DNA of 15,167 nt from NCBI GenBank assembly GCA_002403415.1, contig DHHS01000169.1, positions 685 to 15,851 of the forward strand, in the 5' to 3' direction. The stretch's first letter is position 1, and each line of letters starts with the position of its first letter. The DNA comes from Sphingomonas sp. UBA4766. GTDB lineage: Bacteria > Pseudomonadota > Alphaproteobacteria > Sphingomonadales > Sphingomonadaceae. This document shows, piece after piece, positions 15,146 to 15,167 of the stretch. Below the pieces are notes generated by a model. It had not been told where the DNA came from, ran no database searches, and saw only the letters and a program-made list of their open reading frames with translations. The translations under genes and the position numbers were made by a program.

Positions 15146-15167
15146 GCGGGTGTAGCTCAATGGTAGA
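15146..15167 (+). tRNA. tRNA-Gly, 5' end only
   Basis: The last 22 bases read GCGGGTG (acceptor strand), TA, then the D-arm start with GCTC and AATGGTAGA. This is the expected start of an alphaproteobacterial glycine tRNA. The anticodon lies beyond the window, so the isoacceptor cannot be read and the Gly identity rests on the acceptor and D-arm sequence. Confidence 0.8.

Noticed and set aside
15146..15167. tRNA-associated integration site
   Set aside because: Only the 5' end of the tRNA is visible, while attachment sites usually use the 3' end. No integrase or direct repeat is seen on this side.

Overview
The window is high-GC DNA that most resembles a sphingomonad (Alphaproteobacteria, Sphingomonadales). 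The pointers are a glnB-glnA pair, a methionine aminopeptidase with the style of sequence seen in this order, a long serine-protease autotransporter, and the start of a tRNA-Gly gene of the alphaproteobacterial type. The assignment rests on recalled family resemblance, not on a search. No mobile element, integrase, CRISPR array or phage gene is visible. Most of the window is housekeeping, envelope and sensory DNA.

Layout from left to right. Bases 1-2799 (+) are the C-terminal part of a TamB-type envelope protein, cut by the window edge. It converges on a two-gene minus-strand operon: an NAD(P)-type aldehyde dehydrogenase (3670-5094) followed after 4 bases by an ATP-grasp enzyme of the DcsG-like type (2829-3665). 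A 230-base spacer with three small hairpins separates this operon from a second minus-strand pair. That pair is a 100-residue membrane or exported protein of unknown function (6883-7185), whose stop codon overlaps the start of an orphan chemoreceptor (5339-6883). The chemoreceptor has six probable membrane helices carrying several His residues. The pair is preceded by a perfect match to the FliA (sigma-28) -10 element, which suggests it belongs to the motility regulon.

Next, still on the minus strand, is the nitrogen-assimilation block: glnB (PII, 9037-9375, GTG start) upstream of glnA (glutamine synthetase, 7507-8919, with the adenylylation tyrosine). glnA is closed by a clear intrinsic terminator at 7449-7478. 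A near-match to a sigma-54 promoter lies upstream of glnB. Methionine aminopeptidase (9554-10381, -) is divergent from a CinA/MoaB-like domain protein (10472-11227, +).

The right end is a 1221-residue secreted protein (11356-15021, +). It has a signal peptide, a chymotrypsin-fold protease domain with a complete His-Asp-Ser triad, a beta-rich passenger and a C-terminal autotransporter barrel. A perfect 12-bp inverted repeat follows it, and then the first 22 bases of a tRNA-Gly gene.

No wholly new system is evident. The best candidates for follow-up are the small protein-chemoreceptor operon with its FliA-like promoter and membrane histidines, and the coupled aldehyde dehydrogenase/ATP-grasp operon.
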